From positions 1 through 43,139 of the forward strand of contig NZ_PYWM01000037.1 in NCBI RefSeq assembly GCF_003049665.1: 43,139 nt of DNA. Reading direction: 5' to 3'. Positions 8,729 through 17,629 of the stretch are shown piece after piece; position 1 is the first letter of the stretch; each line of letters opens with the position of its first letter. The notes below the pieces were generated by a model. The model was not told where the DNA came from. It saw only the letters and a program-made list of their open reading frames with translations, and ran no database searches. The DNA is from Lysinibacillus mangiferihumi (GTDB lineage Bacteria > Bacillota > Bacilli > Bacillales_A > Planococcaceae). Both the position numbers and the translations under genes were made by a program.

Positions 8729-8880
8729 GTTTTTGATATGTAATCTATTTTCGCTGGATAAACGGTGGGCTAGTGCCGAATTAACATAACATTAAACCAA
8801 TAACACAGTTAAGCCATATGATACCCGTATAAAGATTTCATCAATTCGTTGTACACACAGAGACGCTTGAATATTGTAAA

Positions 8881-8926
8881 AAACAGGTTGATTATGGTCA
8901 GATGACACCATGATTGACCTGTTTTT
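8881..8926 (+). terminator. Recurrent terminator, type 3
   Basis: AAACAGGTTGATTATGG pairs with CCATGATTGACCTGTTT, loop TCAGATGACA, then a short T run. Related copies lie at 15808 and 32728. Confidence 0.8.
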
Positions 8927-9000
8927 GTATCTTCTTTTTTCACGTTATTTTATAATATTTGCAACTGTAAACATGGATGCCCCGATAGTTATAGTGGGCG

Positions 9001-9273
9001 GTCAATAGTGGTGTAAAGTATAATGCTAATGATGTTGTTGCCGTAACAAAAAACGTAGAACTTATGAATGAGCCATTGATTGTTAAAGCACTAGATGCAA
9101 TTCAAGAAACGTATGATAACTTATTTGAGGATAACGAAGTGAGCTTTGAATTTAAAGGTTTTGCACAGGAACAAGATAGAGAGCATTTTCTACGTTTAGT
9201 TAGCGAAACCGCCAACTCGATTGAAAGCAAATTAAGCGATAATTATAAGGTCGAAAACAGAATAATTCTTTGA
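9001..9273 (+). pseudogene. Truncated gene of unknown function
   Basis: Open in frame from just after a stop at 8992 to 9273, with ATG at 9064 but no clear ribosome site. The product (..YNANDVVAVTKNVELM.., ..FEFKGFAQEQDREHFLRLV..) is acidic and helical and looks like the tail of a larger protein. It may be an immunity or toxin end left by recombination, since copy B of the long repeat starts right after it. Confidence 0.4.
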
Positions 9274-9281
9274 GAGTTTAT

Positions 9282-9317
9282 TACCTTGACTGGCTATATG
9301 CCTTTCAAGGTTTTTTC
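9282..9317 (+). terminator. Recurrent intercassette terminator, type 1
   Basis: ACCTTGA / TCAAGGT stem with inner GGC-TATAT-GCC and a T run; nearly identical to 3877-3912 and marks the left end of repeat copy B. Confidence 0.8.
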
Positions 9318-10755
9318 TTAACTCAAAGAAGTTTGTGGTTAAAAAATAATCTGACATTTGATTCAAGAGCTCATAAAGGCTTGGCCTTCATGGAGTACCA
9401 TGTAAACATTGGTCTAGGAAGAAAAGTGTGAGAATTAGGCCAGATGACATTTTACATGCAGGAGGTAGTTTTGTATGGAATAGTGACTAAATAAACGATA
9501 ATGACAAAGCTCGTGGCGATGAACAAGGATATAAATAGTTTTTTAATTGTGTACAGTTAAAGATATCCTTGAATTTGAATTAATAACTCATGAAGGCTAA
9601 ACCATCAAGAAGTGCTCTTTTTACAATTAAGCAATAAGAGCGAGAATAGGCGAGATGACATTTTACTTACAAAGACAACTTTATGGATGTCATAAGCAAC
9701 AAACACACGAGATTAAACAAGCTAAAGGGTTTAAACGTTACACTTGCCATGTGGTAAAAAAGATGTCATACTGTCAATACTAAAATAACTTATAAAACTT
9801 GCAAATATTATTAAATTTAGAGAATTTATAAACTTAAAGCACTTGATTGTCTATAATAGGCGACAAGTGCTTTTTTGCATGTTTATATACGTAAATTGAA
9901 AAGATTACGATGATTTAATTAGTGTACTAAGTGTTAAATTTTATACAAGTACTAGCATACAAGGGGAAGAACAGGCGATGGAAATAGGAGTTTCAATAGA
10001 TAAATTTGTTATAGAATTTAGGGATGTACTACATTCAGATTTTTACGTGTTTTTATGGTGGGAGTGCAGAAATATAAAGTGAAAATGAAGATTTATAGTG
10101 GAACATATAGCTATGAACTGCACATGCGGAAAAGTGACGATGTATATATAAAACTTTAGAGAAACAGAAGGTCACTTACCTACCTTAAGGATTGAGACAA
10201 GGCCAGAGCATTAGGCAAAGTCGTAGTAAGTACTGTAACACCTAAAAATATGTTAGATACGCTCCAAGTAGGATTAGATGTCGTAGGGCTGGTACCGGGG
10301 GTTGGAGAAATAACAGATGGCTTGAATGCAGTGATTTATAAATGCAAGAGGAGACAAGGTAAATGCGGCCCTTTCCATAGGAGCGATGATTCCAATTGCA
10401 GGAATGGCAGCGACAGGTACGAAATTTATAAATAAGGGTGCGAAAGCATTTAATGGTGTAGTTGATGGTGTTAAAATCGTCACGAATAAAGGAACAATAG
10501 GCCAACTAAAAGAAAAAGCCACTAAACAGCTAGACACCGTAAAAGATAAGTTCCAAACAAAAGTAGCCGAAGTAAAGGACCAGTTCCGTCAGTTGGGAAC
10601 ACCGCAGTTAGAGTTGGCCGGTGTGAACGTTGGCCGAATAACGGATACGGGAACAGTTGGGAAAAATAAGCCATCACCGAATCCAAAACCATCGAATAGT
10701 TCCAAACCACCAGAAAAAGATAGTACATCTGTTGAGGGAACTAAGGGTACAGGTG
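9283..10755 (+). repeat. Long direct repeat, copy B
   Basis: Second copy of the ~1.45 kb block at 3878-5325, same order (type 1 terminator, intercassette repeat, type 2 terminator, gene relic from 9978, pre-toxin), diverging at the KGTG linker. Copy B keeps the in-frame leader ..GKVVVSTVTPKNMLDTLQVG.. at the pre-toxin start that copy A has lost, and has its own one-base insertion near 10340. Confidence 0.85.
9836..9876 (+). terminator. Recurrent hairpin terminator, type 2
   Basis: AAAGCACTTG / CAAGTGCTTT stem followed by T's; copy of 4427-4467. Confidence 0.78.
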
Positions 10756-11066
10756 AATTTGATGTAGCTTCCTTTGAGAAAAATATTAATCATATGAATG
10801 TTAATGAAAAAGTAGCATTAATAAAAACAACTGCGATTGATATAGCAAATCAGCGGGGGTGGAAGAAAGATTCTAAATTAACCAAACTAAACGGCGGTAG
10901 AACTGTTTATTATGATAAAAAACAGGAAATTACTATGCTTTAGACACATCATGGTAGATTTGAGGTAGTTAACAAAAAGGGAAAACATCAAGGAGAAGTA
11001 GATTTTAACTTAAATCCTACTAAACTAGCTGATAAATCTGGTGGTCACGATTTGAAGGTAAAATAA
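10196..11066 (+). pseudogene. Pre-toxin + colicin E3-like (cytotoxic) RNase tail, frameshifted
   Basis: The pre-toxin begins DKARALGKVVVSTVTPKN; a one-base insertion near 10340 shifts the frame, and translation resumes in the frame of ATG 10386. After KGTGE the tail reads ..NQRGWKKDSKLTKLNGGR.., then HHGRFEVVNKKGKHQGEVDF and a GGHDLKVK end. The H-G-x-x-E ... G-x-H-x-G-E-x-D order resembles the colicin E3 cytotoxic family, which cleaves 16S rRNA. One base seems missing in the A run at 10917-10922 and two near 10945; together they restore the frame but create TAG at 10941-10943 at the active site (the other frame reads KTGNYYALDT). Dead as written. Confidence 0.65.
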
Positions 11067-11079
11067 GGAGAGAAATGGA

Positions 11080-11625
11080 ATGAACGATTTAATTACTAAA
11101 ACTATTGATAAGTACTATAGAAAAAAAGATTTATCTGAATATCTTTCTAAATGTCAAAAAGTTTTCTTTTTACCTGAGGAAGTAGAGGACTTTATTGAAA
11201 ATAATAATATTTCAATTACTGAATTGAACAATGGAGAAATATGGCCGTCATCTAGTTTAATTTTTGAGTATGAAAAATATGTTAAGGGGGAATTTGAAGT
11301 TATATATAATAGTAGATTGATGATTTCTAAAATTGCTCCTGTATTTTATTTACACCATGAGTTTGAAGTTGTGAATAAAGATGTGAATGGTATTAACCCC
11401 ACACTGGATGGTTTTGATACTCAACCATATAACTATATACAAGCAGAGCTAGAATTATTAGTCAAAAACTATTTTATTGAAAAGGAATTTACTCAATTAT
11501 CCTTTAGGGAAATGAATGAAGTAGTTAGTGAATTAGAGTTTAGTAAGGAAATTACATTTTTTGGTTCGCAAGTTACAGTGGAACATGCTTTGTTTTTTGA
11601 TATTTTAGATATATGTCCCGAGTAG
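11080..11625 (+). CDS. Putative immunity protein for the E3-like RNase
   Basis: 181 residues, ATG at 11080, AAGGAG upstream, 13 bases after the toxin stop. It contains ISKIAPVFYLHHEFEV, INPTLDGFDTQPYNYIQAEL and a conserved-looking end ..FFGSQVTVEHALFFDILD... It is remotely like the immunity protein at 3336. Uninterrupted. Confidence 0.72.
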   Translation: MNDLITKTIDKYYRKKDLSEYLSKCQKVFFLPEEVEDFIENNNISITELNNGEIWPSSSLIFEYEKYVKGEFEVIYNSRLMISKIAPVFYLHHEFEVVNKDVNGINPTLDGFDTQPYNYIQAELELLVKNYFIEKEFTQLSFREMNEVVSELEFSKEITFFGSQVTVEHALFFDILDICPE

Positions 11626-11647
11626 TTTCCACAATTGAATTTTCTTA

Positions 11648-11740
11648 AAATATGCACTTAATTGGACAGATTATCAAACTAAAAAAATAATTGTTGATAA
11701 TAATGGTGCTAGGGTAGCTGTATTCCTGTTATTTCAGTAA
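11648..11740 (+). pseudogene. Last ~30 codons of an unidentified toxin
   Basis: In-frame tail KYALNWTDYQTKKIIVDNNG.. to TAA 11738-11740, directly before a new immunity start with AGGAGG. Too short to classify. Its position before 11758 makes it the remains of that gene's cognate toxin. Confidence 0.45.
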
Positions 11741-11757
11741 AATAAGGAGGAAACTAT

Positions 11758-12035
11758 ATGGATGTAATAAAAAATTTTTAGATGTTGAGATTTCTGATCA
11801 AGAGATGTACGAAGAAATTTATGATTTTATTAATTTCCCACATGTTAGAAGTGGTGAATTTGAGGCAAATGAACTTATTATAAAAAAACAGATTTACTTA
11901 ATTTTTTTATTAGAGTATGTTTTTCCTAATGATGTACATAGGGAGATTTCATGTTGTACTTCAATATATAGGGATGATTTAAATACAAAAATTAATGAAT
12001 ATGCCATTAGGTACGGATACACATTAAAAAGTTAA
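11758..12035 (+). pseudogene. Immunity gene with a frameshift at a T run
   Basis: ATG 11758 has a clear AGGAGG site and opens MDVIKNF, then stops. One base change in the TTTTT run at 11775-11779 restores a continuous frame ..LDVEISDQEMYEEIYDFINF.. to TAA 12035. About 92 residues when repaired. Family not recognised. The A/T-run lesion could be decay, slippage or sequencing error. Confidence 0.6.
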
Positions 12036-12085
12036 ACATTTAATATTTAATCTGTGTTTGATTGTATCTTTTAAGGGTTTTGTAA

Positions 12086-13228
12086 TTGGGTAGTGTAAAT
12101 TTGTATAGCCACATTAATGAATTTTATTCATTAATAGAACAACATTGTAAACAACTAATACTACTATTCAAGGAAAAGGTACTACCAGTCGTGAAAAAAG
12201 CTGCACAAGCAACGACCAAAGCAGTGAAAAATGCTGTAAAACCTAAAAATCTGTTGAATACGCTACAAGTAGGATCCCAGGTGTCGGCGAAATAGCGGAT
12301 GGCGTGAATGGCATTATTTATCTGGCCAGAGGTGACAAGGTCAATGTGGCCCTCTCCTTTGGCGCTATGATTCCGTTTATGGGCTGGGCGGCGACAGGTG
12401 GGAAATTGATAAAAAAGGTGCCGGGGTAGTTAAAGGTGTCAGTGAAAGTGTTCAAAAATGCTTAAAGGTCCAGTAGGAAGTGTAGTAGACAAAGCCAAAA
12501 AGCAAGTAGCGAACGTGAAAACCCAGATACAATCAAAAGTAGTCGAAGTCAAACAGTAACTCCGTCAGCTGCGCCCACCACAGATGGAGTTAGCAGGAGT
12601 AGGTGTAGACGTTAGACGCCTAGAGGATACAGGAACAGTTGGAAGAAACACAACAATTCCAAGTCCGAAACCATCTAATTCCCAACCATCACAAAATGGC
12701 TCGAATAAAAAGCCTGCTGAGGATAAGGGTACGGATAAAGGTCCTATAAAAGTTAAGTATGGAGATCATTATACTAAAGATGGACGTAGAAAGGTATTAA
12801 AGGAGAATGTAGAATATACAACTAAAGAAGGCCATACTTATAAAACAGATAGTAAAGGTCGTATTTCAAGTTGTGAAGACAACCTTGAACTGGGTAAAGG
12901 GAAAAGAAATAATCATGCTCAAAAAGTAGCGGGCCGAGAAGATCGTTTGCCAGATGATGAGGGCGGTCATTTGATTGCAAGTATTTTTAAAGGTTCAGGT
13001 AGTCTGGATAATCTTGTGCCTATGAATGGTAACCTCAATAAAGGAGAGTGGAAAAAACTAGAGAACATGTGGGCAAAACAGCTTGACAAATGGGAGTCTG
13101 TTGAGGTAAAAATAAAGCCTTTTTATAAAGGCGACTCACAACGTCCAGATAGCTTTAAAATAGAATATAAGATTGGAAATGGAGACTGGGAGCTTGCAGA
13201 TTTTAAAAATAAACCTGGAGGTAGGTAA
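12086..13228 (+). pseudogene. Divergent pre-toxin + DNA/RNA non-specific endonuclease toxin (YeeF-type)
   Basis: Starts TTG 12086 (MGSVNLYSHINEFYSL..), keeping an N-terminal piece (KEKVLPVVKKAAQ..AVKPKN) absent from other copies, then a PT-TG-like pre-toxin clearly diverged from the 2.6/4.8/10.3 kb copies (IPGVGEIADGVNGIIYLARG). It is broken by several frame changes (near 12280, 12410, 12460) and TAA near 12556. From ATG 12584 the frame is open: LEDTGTVGRN, linker, then a nuclease domain with a GGHLIAS motif and LVPMNGNLNKGEWKKLE, as in Endonuclea_NS_2 toxins such as B. subtilis YeeF. The toxin domain itself (12727-13228) is uninterrupted. Confidence 0.75.
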
Positions 13229-13705
13229 ATGATGATGGATGAAAATAAGTTAAATAGTATATATCAAAATATTGCTCAAACAGTAGTTGAAACGATTCCA
13301 GAAGAGTGGTCAAAAGTATATGTATATGGTGAAATCAATGAAGATGTACGTAAAGCATTCTTTTTTTATTATTCAGTAAACAATAATTCTCCAATTCATA
13401 GCCATAATATTCCCCAGCTTTTTGATATTAAGGAAGAGGATTATGATGAATTGTGGTATAAACTGCTAGATGATTTAGAAGAACTTTGGTATGAATTTAA
13501 AAATAATAATCAAGAACCTTGGACAAATCTTACGTTTATTTTTAACAGTGAAGGTGAATTAAAGATTGACTATGACTACGAGGATTTATCAGAAGCAGAC
13601 GATTATGAAAGGAAAATTATTTGGAAGTATAAGTACCTAGGACTTCTACCTAAGGATGAAGACGACCAAGAATTCTTAGAGGACTATTTACAATCAATTG
13701 AATAA
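13229..13705 (+). CDS. yezG: YezG/DUF600-family immunity protein (copy 1)
   Basis: 158 residues. ATG 13229 abuts the toxin stop; ATG triplets also at 13232 and 13235, with GGAGGT at 13217-13222 giving best spacing for 13229 or 13232. DUF600/YezG signature: N-terminal IAQTVVETIPEEWSKVYVYG, FFFYYS, ELWYEFKNNNQEPWTNLTF, YERKIIWKYKYLG. In B. subtilis YezG protects against the nuclease toxin YeeF, and the upstream toxin here is of that type. A paralogue with ~70% matching residues is at 28136. Confidence 0.88.
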   Translation: MMMDENKLNSIYQNIAQTVVETIPEEWSKVYVYGEINEDVRKAFFFYYSVNNNSPIHSHNIPQLFDIKEEDYDELWYKLLDDLEELWYEFKNNNQEPWTNLTFIFNSEGELKIDYDYEDLSEADDYERKIIWKYKYLGLLPKDEDDQEFLEDYLQSIE

Positions 13706-13738
13706 AAAGAGAGAAATAACAATTAATAGTTTAAGAAA

Positions 13739-13790
13739 TCTTGATTGAACGAATATCAACCGCTTAGTCAAGTTTTTTTTACATTGGAAT
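13739..13790 (+). terminator. Degenerate type 1 terminator
   Basis: ATCTTGATTGA ... TTAGTCAAG followed by eight T's. Weaker than the other type 1 hairpins but in the expected place after the immunity gene. Confidence 0.55.
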
Positions 13791-13959
13791 CAACAGTCCG
13801 TGAAGGTAAGTAGACATACGAGATTGGTTGCAGTAAATTAATTAAGAAAGCTAATACCTTACTATTCGATTTATATTTACACTCGAGAATAACAAAGCTT
13901 GTGGCGGAATACAAAGGTACAATGCAAGCTACTACTTTTTAACTTGTTTATAGTTAAAG

Positions 13960-14110
13960 ATATCCTTGAATTTGAATTAAAAACTCATGAAGGTTATACC
14001 ATCAAGGAGTATTAGCATTATTTTAATATTATGGCAAATTAGAGCGAAAATAGGCGAGATGACATTTTACATGGTAAGGGTAGTTATTGTATGGAATGGC
14101 TAAAAAACTA
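13960..14110 (+). repeat. Intercassette repeat, eroded copy
   Basis: Matches intercassette DNA of the 3.9 and 9.3 kb blocks: ATCCTTGAATTTGAATTAAA, then AACTCATGAAGGTTATACCA, then AATAGGCGAGATGACATTTT. The last element reads in one frame as RRDDILHGKGSYCMEWLKN, which recurs in variants across the array and may be a fossil coding module. Confidence 0.65.
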
Positions 14111-14119
14111 ACGAGATAA

Positions 14120-14332
14120 GGTAGATATGCAGGAGGTAGAACAACGTTTGGCTATACCAAACAAAAGGGTTAAAAAGAGCTAAAGATACATAATGGTCAT
14201 GCAGAAATAGTAAAACGATTGTTAGAGTTGAAACTAAACAGCTAAAATCAGACGGAACATGGACAAAAAATCAATCTTTAAATGAGGTTCATATTCCAAT
14301 GGATAGGGAAAAAGGGAAAATATGGATATAAA
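14120..14332 (+). pseudogene. Toxin tail relic
   Basis: Scattered frames give ..KELKIHNGHAEIVKR.. followed, after a one-base shift at ~14219, by VRVETKQLKSDGTWTKNQSL and NEVHIPMDREKGKIWI-stop (TAA 14330-14332). The stop overlaps the immunity ATG at 14322. NGHAEIVKR looks superficially like an ankyrin repeat, but the context is a toxin end. Family unknown. Confidence 0.5.
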
Positions 14333-14744
14333 TGAAATTAATAATCTACCTGATAGAATACCAACTGGAACATTAATATCAATGTTTCAAAATGCATTAG
14401 ATCGATTTAGAAATAATAAAATTGAAAAAGATGGTTTTTTATTAATCCTTAGTCAACTAACAGACCGGCAAGTTATGACATACGAGTTATTAAGAAGTGA
14501 TATAAGAAATGATATTGATAGAACTCTCTCTAGATTATGGAATACAGATTCCTATGATGAAGTAGATATTATACTTTCTATTGTAGTAAATCTCGGTCTA
14601 GAAATTTGCTTTAATAAAATAACAGAATCACTTGAACAGTATAAGGATATAGAAAAATCAATCCTAGATGAAATACAGGAAACAATAGATGGAGTAGGCG
14701 AGAATATCTCTAATCCGTATTATAGTTTGGAAAAATTTAAATAG
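14322..14744 (+). CDS. Putative immunity protein
   Basis: 140 residues, nearly all helical and acidic (MDINEINNLPDRIPTGTLIS..., ELLRSDIRNDIDRTLSRLW, ...ILSIVVNLGLEICFNKI). It overlaps the toxin relic stop, the usual toxin/immunity coupling. Uninterrupted. No family name; the segmented helices hint at a repeat-helix immunity fold. Confidence 0.65.
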   Translation: MDINEINNLPDRIPTGTLISMFQNALDRFRNNKIEKDGFLLILSQLTDRQVMTYELLRSDIRNDIDRTLSRLWNTDSYDEVDIILSIVVNLGLEICFNKITESLEQYKDIEKSILDEIQETIDGVGENISNPYYSLEKFK

Positions 14745-15220
14745 TCTGTTACTAGTGTGAAATGCCGTAAACCAAAATTACAATGGTTAAAATGGATCTT
14801 TAATTACTATCTTCCCTAGATTAAAGATAAAGAGAAGTATACAAATTGCTGAGCAGTACATTGATTAAATTTGGGGTATCAGATTTTTGAATCCTAAAGT
14901 TTATGCGCAAAAACATTAATTTTAAACTAATTACTTCTTTAGAAAAACTTATATTGAATTTTTATATCAAGTGTGATTAATCCTGATTCGAAGCAAACCT
15001 TGAAGGGAATTGGGCGAGAGACAATTTTTATTGCAAGGTAGTATAAAATGGAATAACTAAAAAACTAATGAGAATGACAAGGCTCATGGCGATAAACAAC
15101 AAGAAATACAACATACAAAAAGGTATTCTTTCCCTACGTTAACCAAGCACAGTGAACGGGGTTTTAACAAAAGGACAGTAAATCAAGCTTTCAAGGAAGG
15201 AGCAAAGTTAGGAGATTAGT
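14745..15220 (+). other. Gene-poor spacer with eroded intercassette repeat and a toxin end
   Basis: No complete gene. At about 14984-15095 lies a worn copy of the intercassette repeat (TTGGGCGAGAGACA, AATGAGAATGACAAGGCTCA). At 15127-15219 the final codons of a toxin read ..ERGFNKRTVNQAFKEGAKLG D-stop, with TAG one base before the SUKH-3 start. The VNQAFKEGAKLGD end resembles the VNQAVKDGAKVED segment of YwqJ-type deaminases, so the lost toxin may have been one. Confidence 0.5.
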
Positions 15221-15682
15221 ATGGAAAGATTATCAATGAAAACCAAAAAAATATTAAAACAATCAGGGTGGACACCAGAGCGAAAAAAAGATATTAGTTC
15301 ACAAGTAAAATATCTAGAAGATAAAGGATATGTAGTTTTCGATTGTGTAAAAGAGGCACTGGCGCAGTTTGGTGAATTAAAGTGTATCTATGAATATAAT
15401 GGAAAATCGGATGATTTTGTGATAGAACCCAATGAAGGACTGGGGGATTTAGATAGAAGACATTATAAAAGATATGAAATTATAATAGGTGAGGATTTGG
15501 TTGTCATTGGTACTGCTTTTAGAGATAATGCAGTATTGTATATGTCTAAAGCAGGGGAAGTTTACGCAGTACGAGATGATTACTATATTTGGAAGATTGG
15601 TGGCGAAATATATGAAGCTCTCAACAATTTATGTGAAGGGAGAGAGTTAAAAGTAATACATGAAGAGCGTTTAGGCAATTAA
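15221..15682 (+). CDS. SUKH-3 family immunity protein (copy 2)
   Basis: 153 residues with SUKH-3 features: ILKQSGWTPERKKDISSQVK, CVKEALAQFGELKC, IIGEDLVVIGTAFRDNAVLY, IWKIGGEIYEALNNLCEG. Closest relative in the window is 5860-6312. ATG follows the toxin relic stop by one base; GGAG lies in the toxin end. It probably protects against a deaminase toxin, by analogy with copy 1 and the relic. Confidence 0.83.
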   Translation: MERLSMKTKKILKQSGWTPERKKDISSQVKYLEDKGYVVFDCVKEALAQFGELKCIYEYNGKSDDFVIEPNEGLGDLDRRHYKRYEIIIGEDLVVIGTAFRDNAVLYMSKAGEVYAVRDDYYIWKIGGEIYEALNNLCEGRELKVIHEERLGN

Positions 15683-15807
15683 GGTAATGATTATCTGCCT
15701 ATTGCTGAATGAAACAATTAATTACACATAACTCATTTATTTACCTATTATGATTTCGTCATTTTAATAAGTATGCATATAAATGAACGGTGTTCCATTA
15801 CAACAAG

Positions 15808-15849
15808 CAGGTTGATTGTGGTTAGATTAATCCACGATAGACCTTTTCT
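15808..15849 (+). terminator. Recurrent terminator, type 3 (diverged)
   Basis: CAGGTTGATTGTGG / CCACGATAGACCT arms followed by TTTTC. It follows SUKH-3 copy 2, as the 32728 copy follows SUKH-3 copy 3. Confidence 0.65.
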
Positions 15850-15869
15850 TTGTAATCTTCGTTTTTTTT

Positions 15870-16112
15870 TTGCAGATTTTTATGAATAAAATTGAATTAG
15901 CAGCTAGTATCATAAGAAGACCAGCAGTCAATCAAAGATGCGAAAGAAATTTGAAAAGTACATTTGACTTAATTGAAAAAATAGATAACGAAGATGTAAC
16001 TCAACATGAAGAATTAAAATTAAAATTAAAAAAGGCATTTTTGAAATTTACGAAGAAGTATTGCCCTAAGAGTTTTAAAAGAATCTTTACCTGGCATGAG
16101 AAAGATAGATAA
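15870..16112 (+). pseudogene. Truncated immunity gene, paralogue of the gene at 22511
   Basis: The segment FDLIEKIDNEDVTQHEELKL..KKAFLKF.. matches the C-terminus of the 22511-23239 product (FELIEKIDNDNLTQHEELKL..KKAFLEI..). Everything before it and the last ~15 codons differ, so this is a left-over 3' piece. It overlaps the next gene by 17 bases. Confidence 0.6.
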
Positions 16113-16575
16113 GAGAGGAAAACCAGATAACTTTACTTTTCGTATCTATACACAAGAAGAATATAATAAAAAAATTCGAGAAGGTAGAGATATTATGAAA
16201 AAATATCCGTATTTCATCTGTTTTGTACCGATATTATCAGAAGAAGATATTATTGGAGTTTCTAAAATTATATCTAATAAGTTAGTTAGTGGTATTCCGT
16301 TTGGTGGTTTAGAAGATTATATTTATGAAGAAGTGCCCGCAGTCTATATAAAAGAAAGTATACTTGGATTTGAATTAGTTATACAAGGTTATGGAGGGAA
16401 GGAGGGGTATATTTTAGAAATACGTTCTTATTTAAGAAATAGTGAACTCCATGACGCTAAAGAAATTACAGTAGATATAACTAACTATATTGCTTCTTTG
16501 CTTGAAGGAACTGAGAAAATAAAAATATTGTATGAAGAGATTAGTGGAAAAGATTATATTGATATATCTGAGTAA
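16096..16575 (+). CDS. Putative immunity protein
   Basis: 159 residues from ATG 16096; an internal ATG at 16195 (MKKYPYFICFVP) is possible and may be the original start, since the first ~30 residues are Lys/Arg-rich and may come from the preceding relic or a toxin end. The core SGIPFGGLEDYIYEEVPAVY and LVIQGYGGKEGYILEIRSYL looks like a compact alpha/beta domain. Family not recognised. Its toxin is gone. Confidence 0.6.
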   Translation: MRKIDKRGKPDNFTFRIYTQEEYNKKIREGRDIMKKYPYFICFVPILSEEDIIGVSKIISNKLVSGIPFGGLEDYIYEEVPAVYIKESILGFELVIQGYGGKEGYILEIRSYLRNSELHDAKEITVDITNYIASLLEGTEKIKILYEEISGKDYIDISE

Positions 16576-16596
16576 AATTTTTGTTGACAAAGTATA

Positions 16597-16943
16597 AGAC
16601 CTTGATTGGCTATATTGTCACTCTCGAAACGAAGAATAATTGTTTGAGAATTGAGACTTCAAGAAGGTAAGCCAATAAGAAATGTTTTTTATATTTATGT
16701 AATAAGAGCTAGAATGGGTGAGATGACATTTTCCTTACAAGGACCTCTTTATGGATGTCGTAAGCAACAAACATATGAGATTAAACAAGCTAAAGGGTCT
16801 AAACGTTACACTTGCCATTTAGTAAAAAAGATGTCAAACGTTCAATACTAAAATAACTTATAAAACTTGCAAATATTATTAACTTAGAGAATTTATAAAC
16901 TTAAAGCACTTGATTGTTATAACAACAGGCCACAGGTGCTTTT
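16597..16943 (+). repeat. Intercassette repeat copy with type 2 terminator
   Basis: Starts with a mutated type 1 terminator (GACCTTGATTGGCTATAT), contains the second half of the intercassette repeat (16708-16851: GGTGAGATGACATTTTCCTT, then AACAAGCTAAAGGGTCTAAA) and ends with a type 2 terminator (16903-16943). The middle reads openly as ..GEMTFSLQGPLYGCRKQQ.. to ..KKMSNVQY-stop, conserved with copies at 4.2 and 9.7 kb; it may be a fossil or small gene end. Confidence 0.7.
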
Positions 16944-17018
16944 ACACATCATAATGGTGGAAGGACAAAAGGGATGTGGGCCTACACTCCAAGATAATAA
17001 TATTGAGGACGTATAGAA

Positions 17019-17487
17019 ATGGAATTTAAGGATGGATCAATAATTTATCCCTTACCAGATGATACTTTGCTTTCTGAAAGGGAAGGTAAATGGAGAATAA
17101 ATTTACCAGAGACGTATAAAGAATTTATAAAATAATGGTGGTACTCCTATAAAGGATAGTTTTAAGTATAATAACCATATTTATGCGATTGATAGGTTTT
17201 TATGTATTTTAAAAGTAATCGGGAAAAGCGAAGATGAGTATTATGATATAGGAGTAGTTAGAACACAATTAGACGAAAGAATTGTTTTTGATGAAAATAT
17301 AGTTGGTACTGAACTGCTACCAATAGCTGTTTTATTTGCAGGTGACATTGTTTGCTTAGACTATCGTAACGATGTTGAAGAGCCTACTGTATGTTATTGG
17401 AATCATGAAGAGTCTTCAGATTTAAATCCTGTAACATATATTATTAGTAATAGCTTTGAAGAGTTTTTAAATATGTTAACAGAATAG
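17019..17487 (+). pseudogene. SMI1/KNR4 (SUKH) immunity gene, frameshifted
   Basis: ATG 17019 with GAGG upstream. The first 38 codons end ..RINLPETYKEFIK then TAA 17133-17135. A one-base change in the AAAATAAT run restores NNGGTPIKDSFKYNN.., ..IDRFLCIL.., TELLPIAVLFAGDIVCLDYR and SFEEFLNML to TAG 17487. LPxxYKEFI-NNGG and PIA..FAGDxVCLDYR are hallmarks of the SMI1/KNR4 (SUKH-1, YobK-like) immunity family. No toxin remains next to it. Confidence 0.8.
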
Positions 17488-17560
17488 ATACTTATTAGCA
17501 GTAACAAAACCTTGGTACCTAGGTCCAATGCTTGTAAATCAGTCAAACATTTAATATACC

Positions 17561-17606
17561 AAAAGCACTTGATTGTCTAATAGGCAACAGGTGCTTTAGT
17601 TTTTTG
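17561..17606 (+). terminator. Recurrent hairpin terminator, type 2
   Basis: AAAAGCACTTG / CAGGTGCTTT arms followed by AGTTTTTT. Mutated relative to the 4427 copy. Confidence 0.65.
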
Positions 17607-17629
17607 GTGAGAAATTTATGCTTTGCACG

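Noticed and set aside
9001..9273. The 9.0-9.3 kb frame as an intact small gene
   Set aside because: It lacks a ribosome site before ATG 9064, the frame carries coherent sequence upstream of that ATG to 9001, and it is flanked by a repeat border, so it is better seen as a truncated gene end.
14195..14240. NGHAEIVKRLLEL read as an ankyrin repeat
   Set aside because: Only a single short match in one frame, ending in a stop after a few codons; the neighbouring frame gives a coherent toxin end (VRVETKQLKSDGTW..) running into the immunity start.
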